Shown: one piece after another, positions 51,071 through 60,078 of the stretch
Position numbering within the stretch: the stretch's first letter is position 1
Layout: the number at the start of each line of letters is the position of its first letter
Origin: FACHB-1406 sp034189065
GTDB taxonomy: Bacteria; Cyanobacteriota; Cyanobacteriia; Cyanobacteriales; Spirulinaceae
DNA: 64,000 nt
NCBI GenBank assembly: GCA_034189065.1
Contig: JAXHVQ010000009.1
Location: 1-64,000, forward strand
Direction of reading: 5' to 3'
Translations under genes and position numbers: made by a program
The notes under the pieces: generated by a model
Seen by the model: the letters and a program-made list of their open reading frames with translations, nothing else
The model's database searches: none
Told to the model about the DNA's origin: nothing

Positions 51071-51225
51071 AAGCAGTAGCACCTCGACCCGAGCGATGGG
51101 CTTGACTTAGGGACAAAAACGTGCCTTCAACAAGACCCAAAGCAACAGGCAAAGCGCCCGAGGGAAAGTGCATGACTGCGAAACATCACGCCAAGAGAAG
51201 GAAGTGGGTGTAGCCCGCTTTTTTT
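51071..51225 (+). ncRNA. Candidate small RNA of unknown class, about 155 nt
   Basis: Bounded by the promoter at 51035-51064 and a clean intrinsic terminator (arms AAGTGGG 51202-51208 and CCCGCTT 51214-51220, then T to 51225). It has no ORF on the plus strand. Internal pairing is possible, e.g. GGGCTTGA with TCAACAAGACCC. Not SRP RNA (no GGAAGNNAGCAGCC loop in the right stem), not tmRNA or RNase P RNA by length. 6S RNA is about this size, but I could not show its long imperfect hairpin. Confidence 0.5.
51202..51225 (+). terminator. Intrinsic terminator of the small RNA
   Basis: 7-bp stem with one G-T pair, loop TGTAG, seven T. Confidence 0.7.
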
Positions 51226-51244
51226 GTTGCATAAACGTTGTTTT

Positions 51245-51587
51245 TGACATCCTCACCGCCGTAAACGGACGGCGATTCCCAAACCTCACGATTTGAGTTT
51301 CTGCTTCACTCACCGTTGCATACCATAGTTCAACTATGTACTGTCTTACACAAAGTCCACAGACTTTCAACCCATTGCAGAGTCCCGATTCCGCAAGCCC
51401 TGCGGTACGGTGCCTCAAAAAGACTTATACTTGCTGCTTGGATATTTTACCCGTACAAGCTTTCCTGCACGGAACCTCATATATCCAGTTTTCAAGGTAC
51501 GATTCCCGACTGCTTGGTTTTTGCTTTCGGGACTTATACATTTTAGCAAAAATTAAAGCCGTCCTCAAAGGACGGGGTTTCAGACCC
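51245..51587 (-). mobile_element. TnpB-less IS605-like remnant (end-to-end MITE)
   Basis: On the minus strand the left end has hairpin CCGTCCT-TTG-AGGACGG (51559-51575). The right end is GGGAATCGCCGTCCG with hairpin 51256-51272, ending GATGTCA at 51245, and resembles the right ends of both tnpB elements in the window (GGGAA-C-hairpin-GTCAC). Between them no transposase survives; only a 38-codon frame remains. The segment GAAGCAGAAACTCAAATCG then GTGAGGTTTGGGAAT looks like a cyanobacterial TnpB reRNA scaffold. It may be an RNA-only, non-autonomous element. Confidence 0.6.
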
Positions 51588-51598
51588 AGGAGATTTCG

Positions 51599-52060
51599 AT
51601 GAGTCACCCCCTCATCCCCCAAATCCTCGAACTAGCAGCCCCCATCGCCCAACGATTGGGTTTAGAAGTTGTTGGGGCCGTTTTCCAGACGAATAAAAAG
51701 CCTCCCGTACTGCGAGTGGACGTGCGCAACCTCAAAACAGACACGGGACTAGACGACTGCGAAAAGATGAGTCGCGCCCTCGAAGAGGAGTTAGACGCAG
51801 CGCAATCGATCCCAGATTCGTACATTTTAGAAGTATCGAGTCCCGGTATTTCCCGACAACTCGCCACAGACCGAGAGTTTATCGCATTCAAAGGGTTTAG
51901 CGTCCTCGTGAAAACCTACAGTCCCTACGAAGGACAAAAAGAGTGGCGCGGCAACCTGCAAGGACGAGACGGACAAGCGGTGTATCTCAATCAAAAAGGA
52001 CGCGCGATCGCGATTCCTCGCTCGGCGATCGCGATCGTTCAACTGGATGAAGCCCCCTGA
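51599..52060 (+). CDS. rimP: Ribosome maturation factor RimP
   Basis: 153 aa. Needed for 30S maturation. N-terminal domain PLIPQILELAAPIAQRLGLEVVGAVFQTNKKPPVLRVDV (2-41), DDCEKMSRALEEELD (about 51-65), SYILEVSSPGISRQL (about 73-87, the RimP signature), and the Sm-like C-terminal domain. SD AGGAGA at 51588-51593 lies right at the end of the IS605-like remnant. First gene of the rimP-nusA-ylxR-infB operon. Confidence 0.95.
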   Translation: MSHPLIPQILELAAPIAQRLGLEVVGAVFQTNKKPPVLRVDVRNLKTDTGLDDCEKMSRALEEELDAAQSIPDSYILEVSSPGISRQLATDREFIAFKGFSVLVKTYSPYEGQKEWRGNLQGRDGQAVYLNQKGRAIAIPRSAIAIVQLDEAP

Positions 52061-52154
52061 AACACTGCCGACCTTGCGGCAAGTGAGGGTTAGGAACGAG
52101 AAGCGAGCAGGACTGTCATTCAAATTTTATTCAAACATTAGGAGATAAGTATCG

Positions 52155-53426
52155 ATGTCTTTGGTTACTTTGCCCGGTTTAAGAGACATGATCGAAGAGA
52201 TCGGTAAAGGTCACAATTTGCCCAAATCAGCGGTACAAGAAGCCCTGCGAGAGGCACTTCTGAAAGGCTACGAGCGCTATCGTCGCTCTCAACAATCTCA
52301 ACAGCTTAGCAACCGCCAACCGTTTAGCGAAGACTACTTTGAAAACTTTGAGGTGGAACTCGATGTAGAAGAAGAAGGATTTCGCATCCTCTCCAAAAAA
52401 CTCATTGTCGAAGAAATCGACAACACCGACCACCACATCGCTCTGAAAGATGTACAGGAGGTCACCTCCGAAGCGCAGTTGGGCGACTCGGTGATTTTAG
52501 ATGTCACCCCAGATCAAAAAGAATTTGGTCGCATGGCTGCCATTCAAACCAAACAAGTGTTATTGCAAAAACTCCGCGACCAACAACGTAAGATTATTCA
52601 AGAGCAGTTTAAAGATTTAGAAGGAACGGTTTTGCAAGCTCGGGTGTTGCGCTTTGAACGGCAGTCAATCGTGATGGCTGTCAGCAGCGGTTTCGGTCAG
52701 CCCGAAGTCGAAGCCGAACTGCCCAAGCGCGAACAACTCCCCAACGATAACTATCGCGTCAGCGCCACCTTCAAGGTCTTCTTGAAAAAAGTACGCGACG
52801 GTCTCAGTCGCGGCCCCCAACTAATCGTCTCCCGGGCGGCTGCCGGGTTAGTGGTATACCTCTTTGCCAACGAAGTGCCAGAAATCGAAGATGAAGTCGT
52901 GCGCATCGTCGCCGTCGCCCGCGAAGCCAACCCCCCCTCCCGTCATGTCGGCCCGCGAACCAAAATTGCCGTCGATACCCTAGAGCGCGATGTCGATCCG
53001 GTAGGAGCCTGCATCGGAGCGCGGGGATCGCGCATTCAAGCAGTGGTCAACGAACTGCGAGGCGAAAAAATCGATGCCATTCGCTGGTCGCCCGACCCGG
53101 CGAGTTATATCGCCAACGCCCTCAGTCCGGCACAGGTCGATCGCGTGATGCTGGTCGAACCCGAAGAACATCAAGCCTTAGTTCTCGTCCCGGAAAATCA
53201 ACTCAGCCTAGCCATTGGCAAAGAAGGTCAAAACGTTCGCCTCGCCGCCCGTTTGACGGGGTGGAAAATCGACATTAAAGACAGCGCCAAGTATGAAGAA
53301 CCCGAACTCGAGCCGGAACCCGTAGCCGTCGAACCCGTCAGTGAAGTAGAATTGGAGGAGGAAGGCGAAATTCCCGAAGCTCTAGAATCCGAACCCGCCG
53401 TCGAATCGCAAGAATTCGAGGCGTGA
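52155..53426 (+). CDS. nusA: Transcription termination/antitermination protein NusA
   Basis: 423 aa. RNA-polymerase binding N-terminal domain (1-120), S1 domain (about 125-205: GTVLQARVLRFERQSIVMAV), then KH1/KH2 (about 215-370: SRGPQLIVSRAAAGLVVYLFANEVPEI, CIGARGSRIQAVVNELRGEKIDAI, LVPENQLSLAIGKEGQNVRLAARLTGW with GxxG-type loops). The C-terminal acidic tail (about 375-423) replaces the AR repeats of E. coli NusA. 94 bp after rimP. Confidence 0.96.
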   Translation: MSLVTLPGLRDMIEEIGKGHNLPKSAVQEALREALLKGYERYRRSQQSQQLSNRQPFSEDYFENFEVELDVEEEGFRILSKKLIVEEIDNTDHHIALKDVQEVTSEAQLGDSVILDVTPDQKEFGRMAAIQTKQVLLQKLRDQQRKIIQEQFKDLEGTVLQARVLRFERQSIVMAVSSGFGQPEVEAELPKREQLPNDNYRVSATFKVFLKKVRDGLSRGPQLIVSRAAAGLVVYLFANEVPEIEDEVVRIVAVAREANPPSRHVGPRTKIAVDTLERDVDPVGACIGARGSRIQAVVNELRGEKIDAIRWSPDPASYIANALSPAQVDRVMLVEPEEHQALVLVPENQLSLAIGKEGQNVRLAARLTGWKIDIKDSAKYEEPELEPEPVAVEPVSEVELEEEGEIPEALESEPAVESQEFEA

Positions 53427-53477
53427 TCCCCTCCGTCGCCAACGCCAAATGTCGCCCGCGCGCGATCGCAAAAACTC

Positions 53478-53759
53478 ATGAAGCCCAACTATCGACGGTG
53501 CATCAGTTGCCGCAAAGTCGCTCCCAAAGAAAACTTTTGGCGAATTGTGAGAGATTCCTCATCGAAAACGGTACAATTAGATCGGGGAATGGGTCGCTCT
53601 GCCTACTTATGTCCGACCGACTGCTGCCTCAAAGCCGCCCAACACAAAAATCGCTTGGGGCGCTCGCTCAAGGCTCCAATTCCCGAAGAAATTTATCTTT
53701 CCTTGCGATCGCGCCGGAACCTCCTGCCTCCAACTTGCCCAACTTTGGCAAAAAATTGA
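53478..53759 (+). CDS. rnpM: YlxR family RNase P modulator
   Basis: 93 aa. YlxR (RnpM) domain: RRCISCRKVAPKENFWRIVRDSS (about 6-28), LDRGMGRSAYLCPTDCCLKAAQHKNRLGRSLK (about 34-66). In Bacillus this protein modulates RNase P. 51 bp after nusA and before infB, the usual operon place. Confidence 0.93.
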   Translation: MKPNYRRCISCRKVAPKENFWRIVRDSSSKTVQLDRGMGRSAYLCPTDCCLKAAQHKNRLGRSLKAPIPEEIYLSLRSRRNLLPPTCPTLAKN

Positions 53760-53939
53760 ACCTCAAACCCACAGTTTTAGAGGTAAACTGGTAAGCACAG
53801 CGCGCCTCTTCCCTTAAACTCTCAACACTCCCAACCCACAAAAAAATCTTCAAACAATTTAAATCGCACAATATCAACCATCGAACTCACCTCCAAACAG
53901 CGAGAAAAACCATTAGGTCAACAAAACGGGGCATACTGG

Positions 53940-56900
53940 ATGAACACAGGAAAAACAAGAATTTACGAGCTATCTAAAGAATTGAATAGAGACAACAAAG
54001 ATATCTTAGAAATTTGCGAGCGGCTTAACATTTCCGTTAAAAGCCACAGTAGCACCATTGACGAGGCTCAAGTCGAGCGTATTCGTACGGAGGCCCAACG
54101 CTATCCCCAAAAAAGCGTCGGCAGTGTCGCGACCCGCTCGGGGGAGAGCGATCGTACTCTGAGACCCCAGCCCCCCCGAGAACCGCGAAAACCCCAGATT
54201 CGAGAAATTTTGAAATCCCACGTTCCCAGCGCTCCCCAAGCGCCATCATCTGTCTCTGCCAACACGCCAACCCCAGCAGGCGGGCCGCGTCCGCCGAGCA
54301 AACCGAGCAAACCGGTTCGCCTCGAGGCAGCTTCGGCTGATGAAGAGGCTCCCGTCCAAGAGGAGCCCCCACGCGAAACCCTAGAGGAGACCGGCAGCGC
54401 CCCAGTCCCCCCGACCCCAAGTGAAACCCCAGAGTCGGCAGTTGCTCCATCCGAACCCCCAGAGAAACCCCTCCAATTGCTCTCGCCACCATCGAGACAG
54501 TCGGTTCGCGAAGTGGCCAAAGCAGAGACAGCCGTAGAAAAACCCATCCTCAACAAACCGAAAAAGAAAGATAAATCGCAACCCTCCGAGCCCAGCACAT
54601 CATCGGTTCAAGGAACCCGAACGCCAGCGAGCGCACCCGCTTCCCCCGAAAAATCAGCAAGTAAAGGCAGCTCTAACTCGCCAAAAACTCAACTCGCTGA
54701 AAAACCCAGACCCCCGCGTCCGCCCCGCTCTCCAGCAGTAGCAGAAGTCGCCTTAGATGCGCCAACCGTCCCCTCGTCCGATGACGACCTCGAAGAAGAT
54801 ACCCTCCTCGACGGGAAAGCGTCTGAAAAACCCAAACTTAAGCGTCCTACGCCCCCGCGCGTCCTCAAGCGCGACCTCGAATGGGAAGACGACGAAGAAG
54901 GTGCAGAAAGCAAAAGCAAAGCAGGCAAAGTCGGCAAACTGTCCGGGAAAGGCAAGCGTCGCAGTGCCTTGCTCGAAGACGAAGAAGAAGACTTAAACGA
55001 ACTGCAAGAACATCTCACTCCCACAACGGCGGTCAGCATCTCCATTGCGCGGCCGCCTAAACCCGCATCTATGTCTGGGGGGGCAACCTCCACAGCGAGC
55101 AATACCAGGCGCACGAAAAAACCCATTGCCAAGAGCGATAGCAGTCAAAGTCGTTCCAGCAGCAGAGGAGAACGGCAAAAAGCTCAAAAAGCTGTCGCGG
55201 TTCTGCCCGAGCGGGTGGTGCTGCCAGAAAACTTAACCGTTCGGGAATTGGCAGAGCGGCTGAATATCTCAGAAACCGACGTCATTACTAAGCTCTTCTT
55301 GAAAGGCATGGCTGTTAATATCACCCAAACCCTCGACCGGGAAACAGCAACCTTGATCGCCGACGAACTGGGCGTGACCGTCGAAACCGTTAGAGAAAGA
55401 GCGGCAGCAGCCAAAACGGAAATGCTCGAAGAGCGAGATCTCGAAAGCCTCCAGCGCCGTCCGCCCGTTGTCACGATTATGGGCCACGTTGACCACGGTA
55501 AAACCACGCTCCTCGACTCCATCCGCAAAACCAAAGTCGCCCAAGGCGAAGCAGGTGGGATTACCCAGCACATCGGAGCGTACCACGTTGATGTCGAACA
55601 CGAGGACAGCACCGAACAGGTGGTATTTTTGGATACGCCCGGTCACGAAGCGTTTACCGCCATGCGCGCGCGCGGAGCCCGCGTCACCGACATTGCCATT
55701 TTGGTCGTGGCAGCCGACGATGGCGTTCAACCCCAGACGCGAGAAGCCATCAGCCACGCGAGGGCCGCAGAGGTGCCGATTATTGTCGCCATCAACAAGG
55801 TCGATAAACCCGAAGCCAACCCAGAGCGCATCATGCAAGAGTTGACCGAACTCGAGCTGATCCCCGAAGAGTGGGGCGGCGAAACCATTATGGCTCCGGT
55901 CAGCGCCCTCACCGGAGAAAACCTCGATACGCTGCTGGAGATGATTTTGTTGGTGGCTGAAGTCGAACAACTGGAGGCCAACCCCGATCGCGCAGCCAAG
56001 GGAACGGTGGTCGAAGCCCACTTAGATAAAGCCAAAGGCCCCGTGGCTACGTTGCTCGTGCAAAATGGAACATTGCGCGTCGGCGATACCCTCGTTGCCG
56101 GTTCCACCTACGGCAAGCTGCGAGCGATGATCGACGATCGCGGCGAGCGAGTTGAAGAAGCCAGCCCCTCGTTTGCCGTCGAAATTCTGGGTCTCAACGA
56201 CGTGCCAGGAGCAGGCGACGAGTTTGAAGTATTTGAAGGCGAGAAGCAAGCCCGAGAGGTTGCCGAAAAACGAGCCGAAACCGAGCGAGAAACTCGCCTA
56301 ACGACAATGGCTTCAGGGCGCGTCACCTTGAGCAGCCTGTCGGCTCAAGCTCAAGAAGGCACGTTAAAAGAGTTGAACTTGATTATCAAAGCCGACGTAC
56401 AAGGGTCGGTAGAGGCGATTTTAGGCTCCCTCCAACAACTCCCCCAAGACGAAGTCCAAGTTTGCATCTTGCTTGCCGCTCCGGGGGAAGTGACAGAAAC
56501 CGACGTAGACTTTGCCGCCGCCAGCCGCGCTGTGGTTATCGGGTTTAATACCACTTTAGCGTCCGGCGCGCGTCAAGCTGCCGAACGCGCGGGGGTAGAT
56601 ATTCGCGAGTACAGCATTATTTACAACCTCCTCGACGAAATCCAAGGGGCAATGGAAGGGCTGCTCGACCCGGAAGAAGTGGAAGAATATCTGGGAACGG
56701 CCCAGGTTCGCCAAGTCTTCCCCGTAGGCAAAGGCGCAGTGGCAGGCTGTTACGTCCAGGAGGGTCGAATTGTGCGCAACCGCCGCCTCCGCGTCCGTCG
56801 CGGCAGCGAAGTGGTGTTTGAGGGAACTTTAGATTCTCTCAAGCGCGAGAAGGAAAACGTGCCGGAAGTGAAAGCCGGATTTGAATGCGGGATCGGCGTG

Positions 56901-56984
56901 GCGAAGTTCAACGACTGGAAAGAAGGCGACTCGATTGAGGTCTATCAAATGATTCTCAAGCGTCGCACCCTATCGCAAAATTAA
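53940..56984 (+). CDS. infB: Translation initiation factor IF-2
   Basis: 1014 aa, the long cyanobacterial form. Brings fMet-tRNA to the 30S subunit, GTPase. N-terminal IF2_N (1-50, IYELSKELNRDNKDILEICERLNI), a low-complexity Pro/Ser/Lys-rich region (about 55-410, including acidic and basic blocks), a second IF2_N (about 420-475), then the GTPase core: G1 GHVDHGKT (about 514-521), DTPGHEAF (about 565-572), NKVDKP (about 619-624), domain II and III, and C-terminal fMet-tRNA binding C2 (about 915-1010: VFPVGKGAVAGCYVQEG). Full length. Last main gene of the operon; a membrane protein gene follows at 35 bp. Confidence 0.97.
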   Translation: MNTGKTRIYELSKELNRDNKDILEICERLNISVKSHSSTIDEAQVERIRTEAQRYPQKSVGSVATRSGESDRTLRPQPPREPRKPQIREILKSHVPSAPQAPSSVSANTPTPAGGPRPPSKPSKPVRLEAASADEEAPVQEEPPRETLEETGSAPVPPTPSETPESAVAPSEPPEKPLQLLSPPSRQSVREVAKAETAVEKPILNKPKKKDKSQPSEPSTSSVQGTRTPASAPASPEKSASKGSSNSPKTQLAEKPRPPRPPRSPAVAEVALDAPTVPSSDDDLEEDTLLDGKASEKPKLKRPTPPRVLKRDLEWEDDEEGAESKSKAGKVGKLSGKGKRRSALLEDEEEDLNELQEHLTPTTAVSISIARPPKPASMSGGATSTASNTRRTKKPIAKSDSSQSRSSSRGERQKAQKAVAVLPERVVLPENLTVRELAERLNISETDVITKLFLKGMAVNITQTLDRETATLIADELGVTVETVRERAAAAKTEMLEERDLESLQRRPPVVTIMGHVDHGKTTLLDSIRKTKVAQGEAGGITQHIGAYHVDVEHEDSTEQVVFLDTPGHEAFTAMRARGARVTDIAILVVAADDGVQPQTREAISHARAAEVPIIVAINKVDKPEANPERIMQELTELELIPEEWGGETIMAPVSALTGENLDTLLEMILLVAEVEQLEANPDRAAKGTVVEAHLDKAKGPVATLLVQNGTLRVGDTLVAGSTYGKLRAMIDDRGERVEEASPSFAVEILGLNDVPGAGDEFEVFEGEKQAREVAEKRAETERETRLTTMASGRVTLSSLSAQAQEGTLKELNLIIKADVQGSVEAILGSLQQLPQDEVQVCILLAAPGEVTETDVDFAAASRAVVIGFNTTLASGARQAAERAGVDIREYSIIYNLLDEIQGAMEGLLDPEEVEEYLGTAQVRQVFPVGKGAVAGCYVQEGRIVRNRRLRVRRGSEVVFEGTLDSLKREKENVPEVKAGFECGIGVAKFNDWKEGDSIEVYQMILKRRTLSQN

Positions 56985-57019
56985 AGAAAGAGAGCGCCCT
57001 TGGAGCGTTCTAACGTTCG

Positions 57020-57610
57020 ATGTCTTTTCGTTGGGAACCCTTTTTGTGGATTCATTTGACCGGCTTGCTCGTCCTACCCCTGTGGTTGGAAGGCGTTTGG
57101 CTGGGAGTGGCACTGGCAGGAGAGCTGTTGCCATTGGGTGCGGAGTTTGCCCTCATCGCGGTGGCGGGGATCGTTCCAGTATTGTGGATGCAACTTCGTC
57201 GTCCCTTTGATATTTTTAGCTTGTTGCTGGTTGCGATCGCGCCCCAGCAACTCAATCCCCAACAACGTCGCCTCCTCGCCCTTTTTAAAACGCCGACTAA
57301 TCGCCTTTTAAGCCTTTTGGCGGCAGTCGTTCTATTGGGAGTTCTCTGGGAGGTGTTTCAACTCGCTCCCTTAGCAGCGACAGCAGCCGCAGTTCTTCCT
57401 CAATGGCGGCTATTGGGACTGTTGTTGGCGATGCTGTCCTTTGGGGCGAGCAACCTATTTTTGCAAGTTCCCGTCAGCGTGGCGGGCGTATTGTTACAAA
57501 GCGATCGCGTTTTTGAAGCGACTCAACCGTTGGAGGTGGAGGAGATCGCGCGGGACTTTACGATTGCGGGGTTTCGGGTGAGGCGAATTTTGCCCTGGAT
57601 TGGAGATTAA
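57020..57610 (+). CDS. Low-complexity-tail-type membrane protein (infB-linked)
   Basis: 196 aa, about four TMs (about 8-28, 40-58, 95-115, 127-148), Leu/Ala-rich. Cyanobacterial membrane proteins of this kind frequently follow infB; function unknown. The usual low-complexity C-terminal tail seems short or missing here. 35 bp after infB, so probably co-transcribed. Confidence 0.75.
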   Translation: MSFRWEPFLWIHLTGLLVLPLWLEGVWLGVALAGELLPLGAEFALIAVAGIVPVLWMQLRRPFDIFSLLLVAIAPQQLNPQQRRLLALFKTPTNRLLSLLAAVVLLGVLWEVFQLAPLAATAAAVLPQWRLLGLLLAMLSFGASNLFLQVPVSVAGVLLQSDRVFEATQPLEVEEIARDFTIAGFRVRRILPWIGD

Positions 57611-57805
57611 TTGAATCGACAATTTTTGAACTCCCCTCTCCCGATTTGGGAAGGCGAAGGGAGTCAATTTGCAACAGAGCTTACATTCTGTTATCGAAAA
57701 TTAGGCTATGTTAAGAATAAGCATTAGCCCGCTCCCGTCCAGCGATTCCCAGTGCAAACTCAATGGGATTTGAATAAAAATTAAGCTCATCTTTGGAGGT
57801 GAATT

Positions 57806-58003
57806 ATGCCGATTCCAGCCCAACCCCCTGCGACAGACTGCGACCCTGAAGTTTGGGATAGTTTGAAGCGCGCGATCGCGTCGAGTTCCGGTTTCCAACG
57901 CTGGCAACTCGAACAGCAGCTACAGAGTTGCGAACCGTCCTCGAATTTAGACTCCCAAATTCGCAATTATTTGCGAGAAACCCTAGAAACGTTAGCTTAT
58001 TAA
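57806..58003 (+). CDS. Small cytosolic protein, unknown function
   Basis: 65 aa, SD GGAGGTG 6 bp before ATG. Helical (DPEVWDSLKRAIASSSGFQRWQLEQQLQSC, then LDSQIRNYLRETLETLAY). It looks like a real cyanobacterial small protein, family not recognised. Confidence 0.7.
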   Translation: MPIPAQPPATDCDPEVWDSLKRAIASSSGFQRWQLEQQLQSCEPSSNLDSQIRNYLRETLETLAY

Positions 58004-58011
58004 GCGAGTTT

Positions 58012-58659
58012 TTAAAACGGGAGCGGCAAATTGGGAAGATTGTTCGCCGCGTTTCTTAAACTTTGTGCAATTTCTACCAAGCGATCGCCGTTGACGTGCA
58101 AATCTCGCTCTGGGTAATTTTGCAGAATTTCTAACGGCGTTACTCGATCGTCGGGGAGCGCTGAATTAACAATTGCAGAGCGCAAAGCTTGGTGGTTTTC
58201 TGCATTGTCAGGCGAACCGACAATTTCCCCCGCGCGATCGAGGAGGAATTGTCCTGCAACGCTATCGAGCAGGCTTTCTAAGAGTCTTCCCTTCACCGGC
58301 ACACCTTGGTTCAATACCCGCCGCAACTCTTCAGGATTTCGATTGGCAAGGCGTAAATAGGCGGCTAATGCTAAGGAAACTTCTCCCGTTTCGGCTAAGC
58401 GAGTTAAGTCGGCAACCGAAACGGGTGCTTGTAGAAGTCCGTACTTGAGAACAACGCGCTCTGCCGCTCGAGCGGGAAAGGGAGCTATACCGATTGAGAG
58501 CGCGATCGCGAGAGGAATCCAGCGATTGAGCCTTGTTCGTCGGGAAAGAAAGCTATTTGGAGAAGTTGAGTTTGAAATTATTTTACTCCCTATTGAATCA
58601 ATTTTAGGTGGAAAAAAGGCGAGTATCGAGAGGTATAATTTAAGGTTGAAACGTTCCAT
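58012..58659 (-). CDS. DUF1400 exported protein
   Basis: 215 aa. Signal segment (about 42-64, RLNRWIPLAIALSIGIAPFPARAAE) after an unusually long N-terminus, then the DUF1400 domain: AERVVLKYGLLQAPVSVADLTRLAETGEVSLALAAYLRL (about 64-103) and GRLLESLLDSVAGQFLLDRAGEIV (about 120-143). Only the DUF1400 part is present; related longer proteins carry an alpha/beta hydrolase behind it. Start overlaps the pentapeptide gene stop by 20 bp; no better start was found, so the N-terminus is uncertain. Confidence 0.8.
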   Translation of the reverse strand: MERFNLKLYLSILAFFPPKIDSIGSKIISNSTSPNSFLSRRTRLNRWIPLAIALSIGIAPFPARAAERVVLKYGLLQAPVSVADLTRLAETGEVSLALAAYLRLANRNPEELRRVLNQGVPVKGRLLESLLDSVAGQFLLDRAGEIVGSPDNAENHQALRSAIVNSALPDDRVTPLEILQNYPERDLHVNGDRLVEIAQSLRNAANNLPNLPLPF

Positions 58660-59212
58660 CGGGCAAAATTGCCCCCCTTAACTGTACCCCCTGCCAAACA
58701 CTATTTTCAACCTCTGCCCCCCTGAGATCGGCTCCTCTTAAATTGGCTCCCGCGAGGTTCGCATTTACGAGATCGGCATCCCAAAGCAGCGATCGCCTTA
58801 AGTCCGCATTGCTCAAATTGGCGGCAAATAGTTTGGCTCGAATTAAACTTGCTCCTGTCAAAATTGTATTGGCTAAATTGGCTCGCATCAAACCCGCAAC
58901 TTGTAAATTAGCTCCAGTTAAATTTGCGCCGCCGAGATTGGCATCAATCAAACTGGCACCCGCTAAATTTGCGCCGCCGAGATTGGCATTTCTGAGATCG
59001 GCGCGAGTTAAATCCGCCGCTGCTAAATTAACTCCGCGTAAGTCGGTATTGCTTAATCTTGCATCGACTAACATCGCGCCGCTTAAGTCGCAATTAACGC
59101 AACTTCCTGTTTGGCGAAATTGTTCGAGTTGGACGCGATCGAGTGCCTTTGCTTCGGGAATTGCCAGACCGAAAAAAGCTAGCATTAATCCCAACTTATT
59201 ATACCATTTCAC
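58640..59212 (-). CDS. Exported pentapeptide-repeat protein
   Basis: 190 aa from GTG 59212, chosen because AGGAAA lies 8 bp upstream and the sequence then opens with a signal peptide (KWYNKLGLMLAFFGLAIPEAKA). The ATG at 59251 would overlap the glycosyltransferase gene. The mature part (about 35-180) has over 20 A(D/N)Lxx pentapeptides (e.g. ANLGGANLAGASLIDANLGG), forming a right-handed beta-helix. Two Cys (SCVNCDLSG) precede the repeat. Role unknown; probably binding or structural in the periplasm or lumen. Confidence 0.85.
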   Translation of the reverse strand: MKWYNKLGLMLAFFGLAIPEAKALDRVQLEQFRQTGSCVNCDLSGAMLVDARLSNTDLRGVNLAAADLTRADLRNANLGGANLAGASLIDANLGGANLTGANLQVAGLMRANLANTILTGASLIRAKLFAANLSNADLRRSLLWDADLVNANLAGANLRGADLRGAEVENSVWQGVQLRGAILPDGTFQP

Positions 59213-59223
59213 GATTCTTTTTC

Positions 59224-60069
59224 CTATAAAAGATGGGTTAAATCGAACCAAAACTTATGACGCACCGGACTGACATAATGGCGTAAAACAATAGTATCGC
59301 CTGCGTAGCGATCGCGGTAAATAAATTCGTCGTCGCGCGCCATAATATAGCTTCGAGGACACAGCGGCAGGGCATGATTCTCGTGTAGCGTCAAGTGAAC
59401 CATTGTTTGTTCGGTAAAGTAATTGGGTGCTGTTTTCATCGCTAAAAAACGCTCCATTGCCAAACTCCAGTCGAGGTTATCTTTAAATAAAATAAAGCCT
59501 CCATTGACAGGATGCACTTTTTCTGAGTCATTTTTGAGAATGCGTTCGTCCAAAGCATGGGTTTCGTCAGGGAGATAGTAAGATTTGCGATCGCGCGCCG
59601 TCGCAAGTTCGACTAATTCTGCGGCTTTCGGGAAAAAGAGAATATCCGAATCAATATATAGTGTGGAACCGACAACGGGAATTGAAAGGATCGCTGCCAG
59701 CTTTTTTCCCATTGGATTTTGCTTGGCATAAGTATAAACCGCTTGGGGAAGATCGGTTCCCGCAAATTGAGTTAAGGGAATAATTTTAACGCAGGGATGG
59801 ATCTGCTCGAGCAAGTTTAAACTGTTTTGAGTATAGCTTCCGTCGGAAATAATCGCGAACGTTGTAGGGATTCCGACGTGGCGCAAAAATGAGCGAATAC
59901 TTGCCACTTGTTCGGGTAAATCTCGCTCGCACGATAAGGCATAAGCAGAAATAGGAACGGTTCTCGTTTGGGGAATAGGACGGCGAACCAGTTGAGGTAA
60001 TATTTTAGAATAGAGAGAGCGATTGAACTTGCCTTTTGCCCGGGCAAAGCGATAGCCAAAATTAACCAT
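59224..60069 (-). CDS. Glycosyltransferase with DxD motif, GT8-like fold
   Basis: 281 aa. GT-A type: DxD metal motif in STLYIDSDILFFPKA (about 157-165), preceded by FAIISDGSYTQNSL and followed by VHPVNGGFILFKDN (about 206-219). The ISAYALSCERDLPEQVASIRSFL opening suits family 8-like or nucleotide-diphospho-sugar transferases. No signal peptide. Part of a minus-strand run of three glycosyltransferases, probably for exopolysaccharide or another cell-surface glycan. 28 bp overlap if the downstream gene used ATG 59251. Confidence 0.75.
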   Translation of the reverse strand: MVNFGYRFARAKGKFNRSLYSKILPQLVRRPIPQTRTVPISAYALSCERDLPEQVASIRSFLRHVGIPTTFAIISDGSYTQNSLNLLEQIHPCVKIIPLTQFAGTDLPQAVYTYAKQNPMGKKLAAILSIPVVGSTLYIDSDILFFPKAAELVELATARDRKSYYLPDETHALDERILKNDSEKVHPVNGGFILFKDNLDWSLAMERFLAMKTAPNYFTEQTMVHLTLHENHALPLCPRSYIMARDDEFIYRDRYAGDTIVLRHYVSPVRHKFWFDLTHLL

Positions 60070-60078
60070 TATTCGGAT

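Noticed and set aside
51041..51090. SRP (4.5S) RNA-like stem GGTCGAGGCGCTAC with GTAGCACCTCGACC
   Set aside because: The long stem is real but lacks the conserved SRP loop sequences and would include the -10 promoter box. It is more likely a palindromic feature near the small-RNA promoter.
54006..55132. Several long antisense frames over infB
   Set aside because: The low-complexity, codon-biased N-terminal part of infB opens frames on the other strand; they show Ser/Arg/Gly noise and no start signals.
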